From: Actinomadura sp. NAK00032 | GTDB lineage: Bacteria; Actinomycetota; Actinomycetes; Streptosporangiales; Streptosporangiaceae | DNA: 64,000 bases | Assembly: GCF_013364275.1 (NCBI RefSeq) | Contig: NZ_CP054932.1 | Span: forward strand, 5,332,001-5,396,000 | Direction: 5' to 3' | Part shown: positions 50,743 to 59,891 of the stretch, piece by piece | Layout: each line of letters opens with the position of its first letter | Position numbering within the stretch: position 1 is the first letter of the stretch | Program-made: the position numbers and the translations under genes | Notes under the pieces: generated by a model | The model's database searches: none | Seen by the model: the letters and a program-made list of their open reading frames with translations, nothing else | What the model was told of the DNA's origin: nothing

Positions 50743-51984
50743 ATGGCAGCCACCACCAAGCTCCAGCCGCGTGCCCTCGTCCGTGCCTCCGGAGGCCCCC
50801 GCTATGCCGTCGCCCTGGTCGTGGACGCGCTCGGCACCGGCCTGCTGCGGCCGTTTCTGCTGCTGTACGGGGTGACGGTGCTGGGGCTGTCCGCACCGAG
50901 CACCGGCATCGCCATGACGGCCGGCGTCGTCGTGGGTCTGGTGTGCATGCCCGCTGTCGGCCGATGGCTGGACAAGGGCGCGCGCAGCACGGTCGTGGCA
51001 GCGTCGATGCTGGTACGGGTGCTGGGCGTGGCGCTGCTGCTGGCCGCCCCGGCGGGGCACGTCTGGCTGTTCGCGACGGCGGCGCTGTTCCTCGGCATCG
51101 GCAACCAGGCCTGGCCGGCCGCCCACGCCGCCCTCGTGGCCACGGTCGCCCACGGCCGCGAACGCGACGCCGCCCTCGCGGGAGGCCGCGCCCTGCGCAA
51201 CGCCGGACTGGGCATGGGCGCCCTCCTCGCCACCGCATGCCTGGCGGGCGGCACCAGCGCGCTGCAGGCGCTGGCAGCCGTCACCGGGCTCGCCTATCTC
51301 GCCGCGGCGGCCTTGGCATGGTCGGTCCACGTGCACGCGCATCCGGCCGCCACCCCGGCCAACGACTCGGCCGACGGCCCCGCACCTCGAATGCGCGCGC
51401 TGCTGGCCGCCAACGTGATCTATGTCTTCTGCCTCAACGTCCCCGAGATCGCGCTCCCCCTGATCCTGGTGACCCAGCTGGACGCCTCCCCGGTGTGGTC
51501 GGCGGCCATCTTCGTGACCAACACCGTGCTGGTGGTCACGCTGCAGGTACCGGTCACCGTCCTGCTGTCCCGCCTCTCCCGGCGGATCGTGCTGGCTCTC
51601 GCCGGCGTGGTGATCGCCGCGTCCTACCTCGGTTTCCTCGCGGCCGCCTCGCTGGGACACGGCTGGAGCGCCCCGGCCATCGCGGCGGTGTCCGTGGTCT
51701 GCACGATCGGCGAGATCATCTACGCCGGCAGCGCCACGGCGCTGGTCACGGCCCTCGCCCCGGCCCCTGTCCTGGGACGCGCCCTGACCCGCTTCCAGCT
51801 CTCCACGGGCTTCGGCCTCGCCGTCTCCCCGGCGGTCATCACCGCTCTCGCCTCCCGCGGCCCGGCCGCCCTCTGGGGCACCCTCACCGCCGCGACGCTC
51901 CTCTCCGCCACCGCCGTCGCCACCGAGAAGGACCACGGGACGCGGCTCAGCGAGCACCGCCGCCGGGCACCCGCAAGCTCGTGA
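50743..51984 (+). CDS. MFS transporter
   Basis: A 413-residue membrane protein with about twelve helices of the major facilitator superfamily. The loop between helices 2 and 3 reads GRWLDKGARSTVVAAS, the MFS motif-A region. Helix 1 begins VALVVDALGTGLLRPFLLLY. It probably exports a toxic compound or antibiotic sensed by the divergent ArsR-type regulator. ATG at 50743 follows the palindromic operator by 37 bases; earlier in-frame starts would run through it. It converges with the next MFS gene. Confidence 0.88.
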   Translation: MAATTKLQPRALVRASGGPRYAVALVVDALGTGLLRPFLLLYGVTVLGLSAPSTGIAMTAGVVVGLVCMPAVGRWLDKGARSTVVAASMLVRVLGVALLLAAPAGHVWLFATAALFLGIGNQAWPAAHAALVATVAHGRERDAALAGGRALRNAGLGMGALLATACLAGGTSALQALAAVTGLAYLAAAALAWSVHVHAHPAATPANDSADGPAPRMRALLAANVIYVFCLNVPEIALPLILVTQLDASPVWSAAIFVTNTVLVVTLQVPVTVLLSRLSRRIVLALAGVVIAASYLGFLAAASLGHGWSAPAIAAVSVVCTIGEIIYAGSATALVTALAPAPVLGRALTRFQLSTGFGLAVSPAVITALASRGPAALWGTLTAATLLSATAVATEKDHGTRLSEHRRRAPASS

Positions 51985-52140
51985 GCCCGGCGACGCCACC
52001 CGACGACATGATCCCCTACTGCGCACTGGCCCTTGCCGCGATCACGCGCGGTGAACCGTTCAGCGTCCACGGCTGGTCCTGAGATCCACCTCGCCAGGGC
52101 TTTGCGGGACGGGCAGAACGCTCCCGACCCCCGAGCGCCC

Positions 52141-53334
52141 TCACTGACCGCGTCCTCCAGTGATGCGTTCGGTACCGGTGAACAAGGCCAGCGATGCCAG
52201 GGCGCTCAAAGCGGCGATGAGCGGAAGCGCACCGGTGCCGTGCGTGCTGAGCAGCCAGCCACCGAGACCGGCACCCAGTGAGGCTCCGATGTAGACCGCG
52301 CTGCTGCTGAGCGCCAATGCCTGTGGCCCGGTTTCCGGTCCGGCCAACTGGAGGACCCGGGCCTGGACGGGCGGAGGAATCGCCCATGCGGCGGCCGACC
52401 AGGCCAGCAAAAGGACGACAACGAGAGGTAGGAACGCGGGCCGCAGCGACCAGCACAGCGCGAGTCCGATCATGGCGGCGACGAAGACCACCACCGCGAT
52501 GGTGAACGCCCGTCCCGCGCCGAAGCGGTCGACAAGCCCACCGCTGAGGCGTGCTCCAGCGATGCCCGCGACGCCGGTCAATGCGAGTAGGCCGCCGAGC
52601 ATGGTCGGCGTCACGTTCGCCGCGTCGTGGAGGAAGGCTGCGAGATAGGTCTGGAACAGCAGATTTCCCAGCACCGCGACGACGGCGGCGAGCAGAACGC
52701 AGAGCACGGCGGGACGCGCCAGAGGGCTGAGCCGCTCGGCCAGGCCGGCGGCCGGCGAGGGCGGAACGTCCGGCACCGCGAGTCCTACGAAGACCAGCGC
52801 CACCAGGCCGAGGAGGCCGCCGAGCACGAAGGTGGCCTGCCACCCGAATGCCGCACCGGTCCAGGTGCCCAGCGGGACTCCGATGACCACGGCACCGGTC
52901 AGCCCCGTCATGACGGTGGCGAGGTGGCGGCCTTGCCGCTCGGGCGGTGAATGCGCGGCCGTGACCGCGAACACGGTGGGCAGCGTGACCGCCGCCGCGA
53001 ACGCGGCCAGGATTCGCAGTGCCATCAAGGCGGGATAGGACGCGGCGAGCGGAACGGCGAAGTTGGCGGTACAGAACAGCAGCAGGCCGCCGATGAGCAG
53101 GCGTTTCCGAGGCCATGAAGCAGTGCTGACGGCGGCCACCGGCCCGATCACCGCGCACATCACCGAGAAGACGCTCACCAACTGGCCGGCTGCCGCTTCG
53201 CTGACCTGCAGGTCGCGCGCGATGGACGGCAGCACCCCCACGATGACGAAGTCGTCCGTCTGCAGGGCCAGTGCGGTGATGGCGAGTGCGAGAAGCCAGG
53301 GCTCGGCGAACGCGCGGTGACGTGTGACATCCAT
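52141..53334 (-). CDS. MFS drug/metabolite exporter, DHA-type
   Basis: A 397-residue twelve-helix MFS protein of the arabinose/chloramphenicol exporter group. Early motifs are LALQTDDFVIVGVLPSIARDL and the loop ASWPRKRLLIGG; motif C-like VIGVPLGTWTGAAFGWQATF lies in helix 5, which marks antiporters. It is divergent from a TetR gene with 61 bases between starts. The 156 bases between its stop and the other MFS stop hold no convincing gene. Confidence 0.9.
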   Translation of the reverse strand: MDVTRHRAFAEPWLLALAITALALQTDDFVIVGVLPSIARDLQVSEAAAGQLVSVFSVMCAVIGPVAAVSTASWPRKRLLIGGLLLFCTANFAVPLAASYPALMALRILAAFAAAVTLPTVFAVTAAHSPPERQGRHLATVMTGLTGAVVIGVPLGTWTGAAFGWQATFVLGGLLGLVALVFVGLAVPDVPPSPAAGLAERLSPLARPAVLCVLLAAVVAVLGNLLFQTYLAAFLHDAANVTPTMLGGLLALTGVAGIAGARLSGGLVDRFGAGRAFTIAVVVFVAAMIGLALCWSLRPAFLPLVVVLLLAWSAAAWAIPPPVQARVLQLAGPETGPQALALSSSAVYIGASLGAGLGGWLLSTHGTGALPLIAALSALASLALFTGTERITGGRGQ

Positions 53335-53337
53335 GGC

Positions 53338-53347
53338 ACGTTAACGT
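53338..53347. promoter_or_regulatory. Candidate TetR operator between MFS and TetR genes
   Basis: The palindrome ACGTTAACGT lies four bases before the MFS start codon, and a related half site TAACGT recurs at 53372-53377. Both lie in the short AT-richer region between the divergent MFS and TetR genes. A TetR dimer bound here would cover the ribosome-binding and start region of the MFS gene. Confidence 0.45.
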
Positions 53348-53395
53348 AACATGTGTTTCCCTAACGTCCGACCAGACGAGCCAGGAGCGCCGCCA

Positions 53396-53989
53396 GTGGC
53401 CAGACCCCGCGACCCGCACCGCCGCACCGACATCCTCGACGCGGTCCTGGACCACCTTGCCCAGACCGGATTGTCCAGCGGATTCTCCTTCCGGCCGATC
53501 GCGCAGGCACTGGGCCACAGCACGCGCGTGCTGACCCACCACTTCGCCGACAAGGACGCCCTGCTGGCCGCTTTGCTGACACGCCTGGACGAGATCCAGC
53601 ATGAGCAACTCCATGCGACGGAAGGCTGGGACGACACCGGTCGGGGCATCGGATCGATCGTCCGTAACTCCTGGCACCGCCATCTCCGGCCGGCGAACCT
53701 TCCTCGCACTCGCCTGATCCATGAGATCGAGGGACTGGCGGCCGCCGGGCGCCTCGGTGGCCGGGTGCCCGCGTTCCTGGCCGAGCGGGCCGAGTTCGTC
53801 GCCGGGGCGCTCACCGCTCGCGGACTCGACCCCCGCGAAGCCACGATCAAGGCGACCTACCTCAACAGCGCCTACTCCGGCCTGCAGACCGACCTGCTGA
53901 TCACCGGCGACCACACCCGTGTCGAAGCCGCCCTCGACGACCTCTGCGCACTCGCCGACTCCTGGACGGCGACCGGATCAGCCGGGTGA
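53396..53989 (+). CDS. TetR-family transcriptional regulator
   Basis: A 197-residue regulator: HTH in HRRTDILDAVLDHLAQTGL, FSFRPIAQALGHSTRVLTHHFADKDALLAALL (residues about 7-60), then a helical ligand domain ending DLLITGDHTRVEAALDDLCALAD. GTG at 53396 is favoured by an AGGAG nine bases before it. Divergent from the MFS exporter gene, which it most likely represses. Confidence 0.9.
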   Translation: MARPRDPHRRTDILDAVLDHLAQTGLSSGFSFRPIAQALGHSTRVLTHHFADKDALLAALLTRLDEIQHEQLHATEGWDDTGRGIGSIVRNSWHRHLRPANLPRTRLIHEIEGLAAAGRLGGRVPAFLAERAEFVAGALTARGLDPREATIKATYLNSAYSGLQTDLLITGDHTRVEAALDDLCALADSWTATGSAG

Positions 53990-54019
53990 ACCCGCCCCTG
54001 CTGAAGCTCCGGCGACGGG

Positions 54020-57000
54020 TCAGATGGACGTGACGCCGGGGCCGGGTGGGGACGCGGTGTCCGGGTCGGATTCACCGCAGGCGTACTCGGCGGCGAAGGC
54101 GTCGGCGCCCAGGAGCGTCCGGACGCGGGCGGCGATGCGGTCGACGTCGGCGCGTTCGGCGGCGGGCAGCGGGGCGCCGGCCGAGGCGCGCAAGGCGGCG
54201 GCCGCGCCCAGCAGCCGGGCCGCCGGCCGGGCGTCGCCCGCGAGCGACCGGGCCCCGGCGAGGCCCTCGAAGGCGAGCGCGACGGCGCGCGGGTCTCCGA
54301 TCCGGGCGGCGAGCCCGTCGCGGTGCCGGGCGAGCGCCGCGCCCGCGTCCCCGCGCTGCTCGGCGGCGAAGCCGAGTTCGGCGAGGACGAGCGCGAGCCC
54401 CGGCTCCCCGTCCACCGCCCGGATCCAGTCGAGCCACGGCAGCAGCCGCGCCTCGGCCGCGTCGAGGTCGCCGCGGCGCCGGGCGGACAGGGCGAGGCCC
54501 ACCGCCGCGAAGTGCTCGGCGACCTTGTTCGACTGGTCGGCGGCCAGCCGCAGGGCGCGGTGGTGCCGGTCGTCGGCCGCGGCGTGGTCCCCGGTGAGGA
54601 GGGAGATCCGGCCGAGGCCGGACAGCCGCAGCGATGCCTCCGCCCAGAGGCCGAGCTCCTCGGCCATCCGCAGGCCCTCCTCGTGCAGCCGGGCGGCCCG
54701 GTCGTAGTCTCCGGCGATCTCGGCCAGCTCGGCGAGGGTGTTGGTCGCCTTCAGCCGCCCCCAGCGGTCGCCGAGGCCGCGGAAGAGCGCCTCGCTCTCC
54801 TCGGCGTCGCGCCGGGCCGCGTCGAGCCGGGCGCGCGCACGGTGGACGGTCGCCCGGACGCTCAGCGCCGCGGCCGTCCCCCAGCGTTCCCCGAGCCCGC
54901 GGAACTCCGCCAGCGCTCCCCGGACGAGGTCACCGGTCACCTCGAGATCGCCGAAGCCGCGGTGGGCGAAGGCGAGGAACCAGCGCGCCCAGGCCCGCGC
55001 GCCCGGGTCGCGGACGCCCTCGTACGACGTCGCCGCCTCGGGCGCCGCCTCGGTGTTGGTGAGCAGCACGAAACCGGCCCGCCAGACCGCCGCCTTCGCG
55101 CGCGCCTCCGGCGGCCCGCCCTCGACGGCCAGCGCCGCATCGAGTGATCGCAGTGCCTCGGTCAGCCGTCCGCGCAGGTACCAGTGCCAGGCCAGCGCGT
55201 CGACCAGACGGAGCGCGTCCGCCGCGAGACCGAGGCGCAAGGCGTCCTCCAGGGCCGCGCGCTGGTTGGCGGCCTCGGCGTCCAGGAGTTCCAGCCACCG
55301 CCGCTGGTCGTGCCCGTAGAGGTGCGGCTCGGCCCGCACGGCGAGGGCGACGTGATGCCGGACGAACCGGGCTCGGATCTCCGCGGACTCGCCCGCCTCG
55401 TCCAGCCGCTCCGCGCAGTACGCCTTGACCGACTCCAGCAGCCGGTAGCGGCCGCCGCCGGTTCCCTCCACCCGCACGACGAGCGACCGGTCGACGAGCC
55501 GCGCCAGGACGTCGAGGACGTCGAGCCCGTCCTGTGCGCACACCTCCTCGGCGGCCCCCAGCGTGCAGCCGTCCGCGTGCACCGCGAGCCGCCGCAGGAC
55601 GGCGCGTTCGTCCCCGGCCAGCAGCTCCCACGACCAGTCGATCATCGCGCGGAGCGTCCGCTGGCGGGCGGGGGCGTCCCGGCTTCCCGAGGTCAGCAGG
55701 CGGAACCGGTCGTCGAGCCGGTCCGCGAGGCCGTCCACGCCGAGCGCCCGGACGCGGGTGGCGGCCAGCTCCACGGCGAGCGGGATCCCGTCGAGCCGGC
55801 GGCAGACGGCGGCGATCGTCGCCGTGTCGCCCGGCCCCGGCGCGAAGTCGGGCGCGGCGGCGGCCGCCCGCGCGGTGAAGAGCCGGACGGCGTCCGCCTC
55901 GCCCAGCGGCGGCACCGGCCACAACCGCTCGCCCGACAGCGCCAGCGACTCCTGGCTCGTGGCGAGCACGCGCACCCCGGGCGCGGCCCGCAGCAGGGCC
56001 GCGACCTGCACGGCCACCGGGTCGATCACGTGTTCGCAATTGTCGAGCACGAGCAGGAGCCGTTTGGCGGCGAGCGCGCCCGCGAGCAGCTCCACGGGCG
56101 TCCGGCGCGCGGTCTCGGCGGCGGGGGCGTCATCGTCGCGGACGCCGAGCACCATCGCGATCGCGTCCGCCGGGGTCGCGCCGGAGGCCCGGTCGAGTCC
56201 GGACAGCTCCACCAGCCACACGCCGTCCGGGAACCGCTCGTCGGCGTCCGCACCGGTCAGGGCCCGTGCGGTCGCCAGGGCGAGGCGCGTCTTGCCGACG
56301 CCGCCCGGGCCGGTCAGCGTGACGAGGCGCGAGTCGTCGAGCAGCGCGCGCACCTCCGACACCGCGGCGTCGCGTCCGACGAGGTCGGTCAGCGGCGCGG
56401 GAAGGTTCGCGGGAACCGCCCGCGGGGGCGCCGTGGCGGCGCGCACGGCCGGTCGCGGCGCGTCCAGGCGGGGATCCTGCTCCAGGATCGCCTGGTGCAG
56501 CGCGGCCAGCTCCGGGCTCGGGTCGACGCCGAGGTCCTCGGCCAGCCGGTGCCGCAGGTCCTCGAACCCGGCCAGCGCCTCGCTCTGCCGCCCCGCCCGG
56601 TAGAGGGCGCGCAGATGCACGGCCCGCAGCCGCTCCCGCAGCGGATGCCGCGCCACCTGCTCGCTCAGCTCGCCCGCCAGCACGGCGTGCTCGCCCAGTT
56701 CCAGCCGCACCTCCGCGTGCTCCTCCTGGACGGCGAACCGCTCGTCCTCCAGGCGCGTGGCGTCCGGACGGACGAACTCCTCGTCCGCGAAGTCGGCGTA
56801 TGCCCGGCCCCTCCACAGCCCCAGCGCGTCGGCCAGCAGGACGGCCCGGGCCTGCGGGTCCTCGGTGGCGCGGGCCTGTCCGGCGAGAGCGTGGAACCGG
56901 TCGCCGTCCACCGCCTCCGGGTCGACGCGCAGCAGGTAGCCGGGCGCCTGCGACACCAGCAGCCCGCGTCCGCCCGGCTCCGCGCCGTCCAGCGCACGGC

Positions 57001-57217
57001 GCAGCTGCGAGACGCGTGTCTGGAGGGTGCCGACGGGGTTGCGCGGCGGCCGGGCCGCCCCGCCCCACAGGTCGTCGACCAGCTGGTCGACCGAAACGGC
57101 GCGACCCCGGTGGACCAGCAGATCCGCCAGCAGCGCGCGGACTTTCAGCTCCGGAACGCGCACCGCCGCCCCGTCGTCCGTCCACACGGCGAGCGGACCG
57201 AGCACCCCGAAACGCAT
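54020..57217 (-). CDS. AfsR/SARP-family regulator with BTAD, NB-ARC and TPR-like domains
   Basis: A 1065-residue regulator. Residues 1-95 form an OmpR-type winged helix (VRALLADLLVHRGRAVSVDQLVDDLWGG), about 100-250 the bacterial transcriptional activation domain (RLELGEHAVLAGELSEQV, HLRALYRAGRQSEALAGFEDLRHRL), about 270-500 an ATPase module with Walker A LTGPGGVGKTRLALATA and LLLVLDNCEHVID, and the rest alpha-helical repeats. Such proteins activate secondary-metabolite or stress genes. It is divergent from an enone/quinone reductase pair with 95 bases between starts, but has no biosynthetic cluster around it, so its target may be that pair. Confidence 0.92.
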   Translation of the reverse strand: MRFGVLGPLAVWTDDGAAVRVPELKVRALLADLLVHRGRAVSVDQLVDDLWGGAARPPRNPVGTLQTRVSQLRRALDGAEPGGRGLLVSQAPGYLLRVDPEAVDGDRFHALAGQARATEDPQARAVLLADALGLWRGRAYADFADEEFVRPDATRLEDERFAVQEEHAEVRLELGEHAVLAGELSEQVARHPLRERLRAVHLRALYRAGRQSEALAGFEDLRHRLAEDLGVDPSPELAALHQAILEQDPRLDAPRPAVRAATAPPRAVPANLPAPLTDLVGRDAAVSEVRALLDDSRLVTLTGPGGVGKTRLALATARALTGADADERFPDGVWLVELSGLDRASGATPADAIAMVLGVRDDDAPAAETARRTPVELLAGALAAKRLLLVLDNCEHVIDPVAVQVAALLRAAPGVRVLATSQESLALSGERLWPVPPLGEADAVRLFTARAAAAAPDFAPGPGDTATIAAVCRRLDGIPLAVELAATRVRALGVDGLADRLDDRFRLLTSGSRDAPARQRTLRAMIDWSWELLAGDERAVLRRLAVHADGCTLGAAEEVCAQDGLDVLDVLARLVDRSLVVRVEGTGGGRYRLLESVKAYCAERLDEAGESAEIRARFVRHHVALAVRAEPHLYGHDQRRWLELLDAEAANQRAALEDALRLGLAADALRLVDALAWHWYLRGRLTEALRSLDAALAVEGGPPEARAKAAVWRAGFVLLTNTEAAPEAATSYEGVRDPGARAWARWFLAFAHRGFGDLEVTGDLVRGALAEFRGLGERWGTAAALSVRATVHRARARLDAARRDAEESEALFRGLGDRWGRLKATNTLAELAEIAGDYDRAARLHEEGLRMAEELGLWAEASLRLSGLGRISLLTGDHAAADDRHHRALRLAADQSNKVAEHFAAVGLALSARRRGDLDAAEARLLPWLDWIRAVDGEPGLALVLAELGFAAEQRGDAGAALARHRDGLAARIGDPRAVALAFEGLAGARSLAGDARPAARLLGAAAALRASAGAPLPAAERADVDRIAARVRTLLGADAFAAEYACGESDPDTASPPGPGVTSI

Positions 57218-57312
57218 GACCGGAAGGCTACCGACAGCCGACCGGCAGAAGATCCAAAGCGCCGTTCAGCAGAGTGAGGCCATCAACCGACGCAACACCG
57301 ATGGGAGTTCCG

Positions 57313-58335
57313 ATGACTTCGCACAGCACCGCCCTCACCGGCCGTGAGATCCGCCTCGCCGCCCGCCCGGTCGGCGAGCCGGCCCCGACCGACTTCGCGC
57401 TCGCCGAGGCCCCGGTGCCGCAGCCGGGCGAGGAGCAGGTCCTGGTCCGCAACACGTGGATGTCCGTGGACCCGTACATGCGGGGGCGGATGGACGACGT
57501 GCCCTCGCCCGTCCTCCCGCCGTTCGAGCTCGGCGCCCCGCTGGAGGGCGCGGCGGTCGGCGAGGTGATCGCCTCGCGGTCGGCGGACGTCCCGGTCGGC
57601 GCGACCGTCTCCCACTTCCTTGGGTGGCGGGAGTACGCGCTGCTGGACGCGGCCGCCGCGACGGTCGTCGACACCGGGCTCGCGCCCGTCCAGGCGTACC
57701 TGGGCGCGCTGGGCACGACCGGCCTGACCGCGTACGCCGCGCTCACCGACGTGGCGCCCGTCCGCGAGGGCGACGTCGTCTTCGTCTCGGCGGCGGCGGG
57801 CGCGGTCGGCATCGTCGCCGGGCAGCTCGCCCGCAGGCTGGGCGCCGCGAAGGTGATCGGCTCGGCGGGCGGGCCGGAGAAGACGAAGAGGCTGCTGGCC
57901 GACTTCGGGTTCGACGCCGCCCTCGACCACCGCGCCGGGCCCATCGCCGCCCAGCTGGCGGACGCCGCCCCCGGCGGCATCGACGTCTACCTCGACGCCG
58001 TCGGCGGCGACCACCTCGAAGCCGCGATCGACGCCCTGCACGTCGGCGGCCGCGCCGCGCTGGTGGGCGCCATCAGCGGCTACAACGCCACCGCGCCCGT
58101 CCCCGGCCCCGCCAACCTCGCGCAGATCGTCTACAAGCAGCTCACCCTGCGCGGCATGCAGGTCGGCGCCTACCTGCACATGTTCCCCGAGTACATCGCC
58201 AAGGCCGCGGGCTGGCTCGCCGACGGCACCCTGCACACCGAGGAGACCGTCTTCGACGGGCTCGACCAGGCCCCGGCCGCGCTCCTCGGCAACCTGCGCG
58301 GCGCCAACACCGGCAAGACGCTCGTCCGCCTCTGA
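57313..58335 (+). CDS. NADPH-dependent medium-chain reductase (CurA/2-alkenal reductase-like)
   Basis: A 340-residue zinc-independent MDR enzyme. The signature WMSVDPYMRGRM at about residue 48 and the nucleotide loop VSAAAGAVGIVAGQLARRLGA at about residue 155 are typical of the COG2130 group that reduces double bonds of enones and alkenals. GGGAG precedes the ATG. It is divergent from the AfsR-like gene and followed after 20 bases by a flavodoxin-fold quinone reductase gene, so the two probably detoxify reactive carbonyls or quinones together. Confidence 0.92.
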   Translation: MTSHSTALTGREIRLAARPVGEPAPTDFALAEAPVPQPGEEQVLVRNTWMSVDPYMRGRMDDVPSPVLPPFELGAPLEGAAVGEVIASRSADVPVGATVSHFLGWREYALLDAAAATVVDTGLAPVQAYLGALGTTGLTAYAALTDVAPVREGDVVFVSAAAGAVGIVAGQLARRLGAAKVIGSAGGPEKTKRLLADFGFDAALDHRAGPIAAQLADAAPGGIDVYLDAVGGDHLEAAIDALHVGGRAALVGAISGYNATAPVPGPANLAQIVYKQLTLRGMQVGAYLHMFPEYIAKAAGWLADGTLHTEETVFDGLDQAPAALLGNLRGANTGKTLVRL

Positions 58336-58355
58336 CCACCGGAAGGGACACTCCC

Positions 58356-58934
58356 ATGGCCACCGCACTGCTCGTCGTCGGCCACCACCGCGCCGACTCC
58401 CTCACCGCCCACATCGCCGACCGGACGCGCGTCCGGCTGGAGAAGGACGGGCACACCGTCGACGTCCTGGACCTGCACGCCGAGGGCTTCGACCCGCGCA
58501 TGACCGTGACGGACGAACCCGACTGGGACGACCGCGACAAGATCTACTCCGCGGAGGTCCGCGCCCACATGCGGCGGATCGACGCCTCGGGCCTCGTCAT
58601 CGTCGTCTTCCCCGTCTGGTGGTACGGGCTCCCGGCCGTCCTCAAGGGCTGGATCGACCGGGTCTGGAACTACGGCTTCGCGTACGGCCGGCGCACCGCG
58701 CGCCTCGGCGGGAAGCGGATGCTGTGGCTGGCGTTGGCCGGGCAGTCCCGCGAGGAGTACGCCGGCCACGGCCTCGGCGACGCCCTCGCCCATCAGCTGA
58801 GGGTCGGCATCTCGAACTACTGCGGCATCACGGACGTCGCCGTCCGGTTCGTCCACGACACGGTCTCCCCCGTCGCCCCGGGACCGGCGACCGCCGCCGA
58901 CGACGCCCTCGAAGAGTTCCTCGCACCCTCTTGA
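58356..58934 (+). CDS. Flavodoxin-fold NAD(P)H quinone oxidoreductase (MdaB/KefF-like)
   Basis: A 192-residue FMN- or FAD-binding protein of the Flavodoxin_2 family. It begins TALLVVGHHRADSLTAHIAD and contains the family hallmark VFPVWWYGLPAVLKGWIDRVW. It reduces quinones by two electrons. Co-transcribed with the enone reductase just upstream; a Shine-Dalgarno (GGAAGGGA) is within the 20-base gap. Confidence 0.92.
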   Translation: MATALLVVGHHRADSLTAHIADRTRVRLEKDGHTVDVLDLHAEGFDPRMTVTDEPDWDDRDKIYSAEVRAHMRRIDASGLVIVVFPVWWYGLPAVLKGWIDRVWNYGFAYGRRTARLGGKRMLWLALAGQSREEYAGHGLGDALAHQLRVGISNYCGITDVAVRFVHDTVSPVAPGPATAADDALEEFLAPS

Positions 58935-59044
58935 CCCGGGCGACCCCGAGGTCGCGGTTCCGGGGAGCCAGAGCGGTCCGCCGCGGGCTCGGGGGGAACA
59001 TTCGTCCAAGACCGGTGGGCGAGCGGCCGTGCACCGTTCCCTGC

Positions 59045-59854
59045 ATGAATATGTCTGAGGTCGAGCCCTCGTATCGAATGCACGTGCTCCATGACGGCTC
59101 GCGCCAGGCGGCGCCGTTGCTGCTCATCCACGGGTCGGGGGCATCGAGTGGCACTTGGAGCCCGGTGGTTCCGGATCTCGCCGGCCACCACCACCTCATC
59201 CGGGTCGACCTGCCGGGCTGCGGCCAGTCCCCGCCCGCGGAGTCGCAGGATGTGCCCGACCACGCGGGACGGGTGGCGGCGGTACTGGACGATCTCGGTC
59301 TGGACCGCGTCACCGTGGTCGGGCACTCCAGCGGCGGCTATGTCGCCACCGCGCTCGCCGAACAGCGCCCCGACCTGGTGCGGTCGATCGCGCTGATCAG
59401 CAGCGGGCCGGAGCCCGGCGCGCTCCTCCCGCAGCCGCTCATCCTGCGGGTGCTGCTGGGACCGCCCTTCGGCCCGCTGCTGTGGCCGAAACGTTCGGAC
59501 GCGATGATCCGCAAGGGCATCGAGGCGACGACCGTCCAGCCGGTGGACGTCCCCGACGCCATGGTCGCCGAGGTCAGGAGCACCGCCTACCGCACGTTCA
59601 AGGAGGTGCTGCGCAAGAACACCGCCTACATCGCCGAACGGAGCGTGCCCGATCGCCTGGCCGCTCTCGGCGTCCCCGTCCTGGTGATCTTCGGCGCCGC
59701 CGACCCCCGGTGGGAGCCGTCGTCGGCGCACCAGTACGACGCGGTGCCGGGCGCGCGGGTCGAGATGCTGCCCGGCGTCGGGCACATGCCGATGTTCGAA
59801 GCGCCCGAGGCCATCAGCGAACTGCTGCTGGAATTCGCGGCCTCGGGACGCTGA
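59045..59854 (+). CDS. Alpha/beta-hydrolase
   Basis: A 269-residue alpha/beta-hydrolase. Oxyanion segment LLLIHGSGASSGTW, nucleophile elbow VVGHSSGGYVATALA (Ser about residue 99), acid VIFGAADPRWEP and histidine PGVGHMPMFEAPE complete the triad. No substrate can be named. Two in-frame ATGs (59045 and 59051) are equally possible; the Shine-Dalgarno is weak. It stands 110 bases after the quinone reductase gene and 37 before the AraC-type gene. Confidence 0.9.
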   Translation: MNMSEVEPSYRMHVLHDGSRQAAPLLLIHGSGASSGTWSPVVPDLAGHHHLIRVDLPGCGQSPPAESQDVPDHAGRVAAVLDDLGLDRVTVVGHSSGGYVATALAEQRPDLVRSIALISSGPEPGALLPQPLILRVLLGPPFGPLLWPKRSDAMIRKGIEATTVQPVDVPDAMVAEVRSTAYRTFKEVLRKNTAYIAERSVPDRLAALGVPVLVIFGAADPRWEPSSAHQYDAVPGARVEMLPGVGHMPMFEAPEAISELLLEFAASGR

Positions 59855-59891
59855 CGCCCGGCCTCATGATGCGGCGGCCTAGGCTGAACAT

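Noticed and set aside
52008..52082. Short open frame MIPYCALALAAITRGEPFSV... between the two convergent MFS genes
   Set aside because: Only 24 codons, no Shine-Dalgarno and no known similarity; it may be a remnant or chance, so no feature was made.
54020..57217. Biosynthetic gene cluster around the AfsR/SARP-type regulator
   Set aside because: No polyketide, peptide or terpene synthesis genes are nearby; only a reductase pair and efflux genes flank it.
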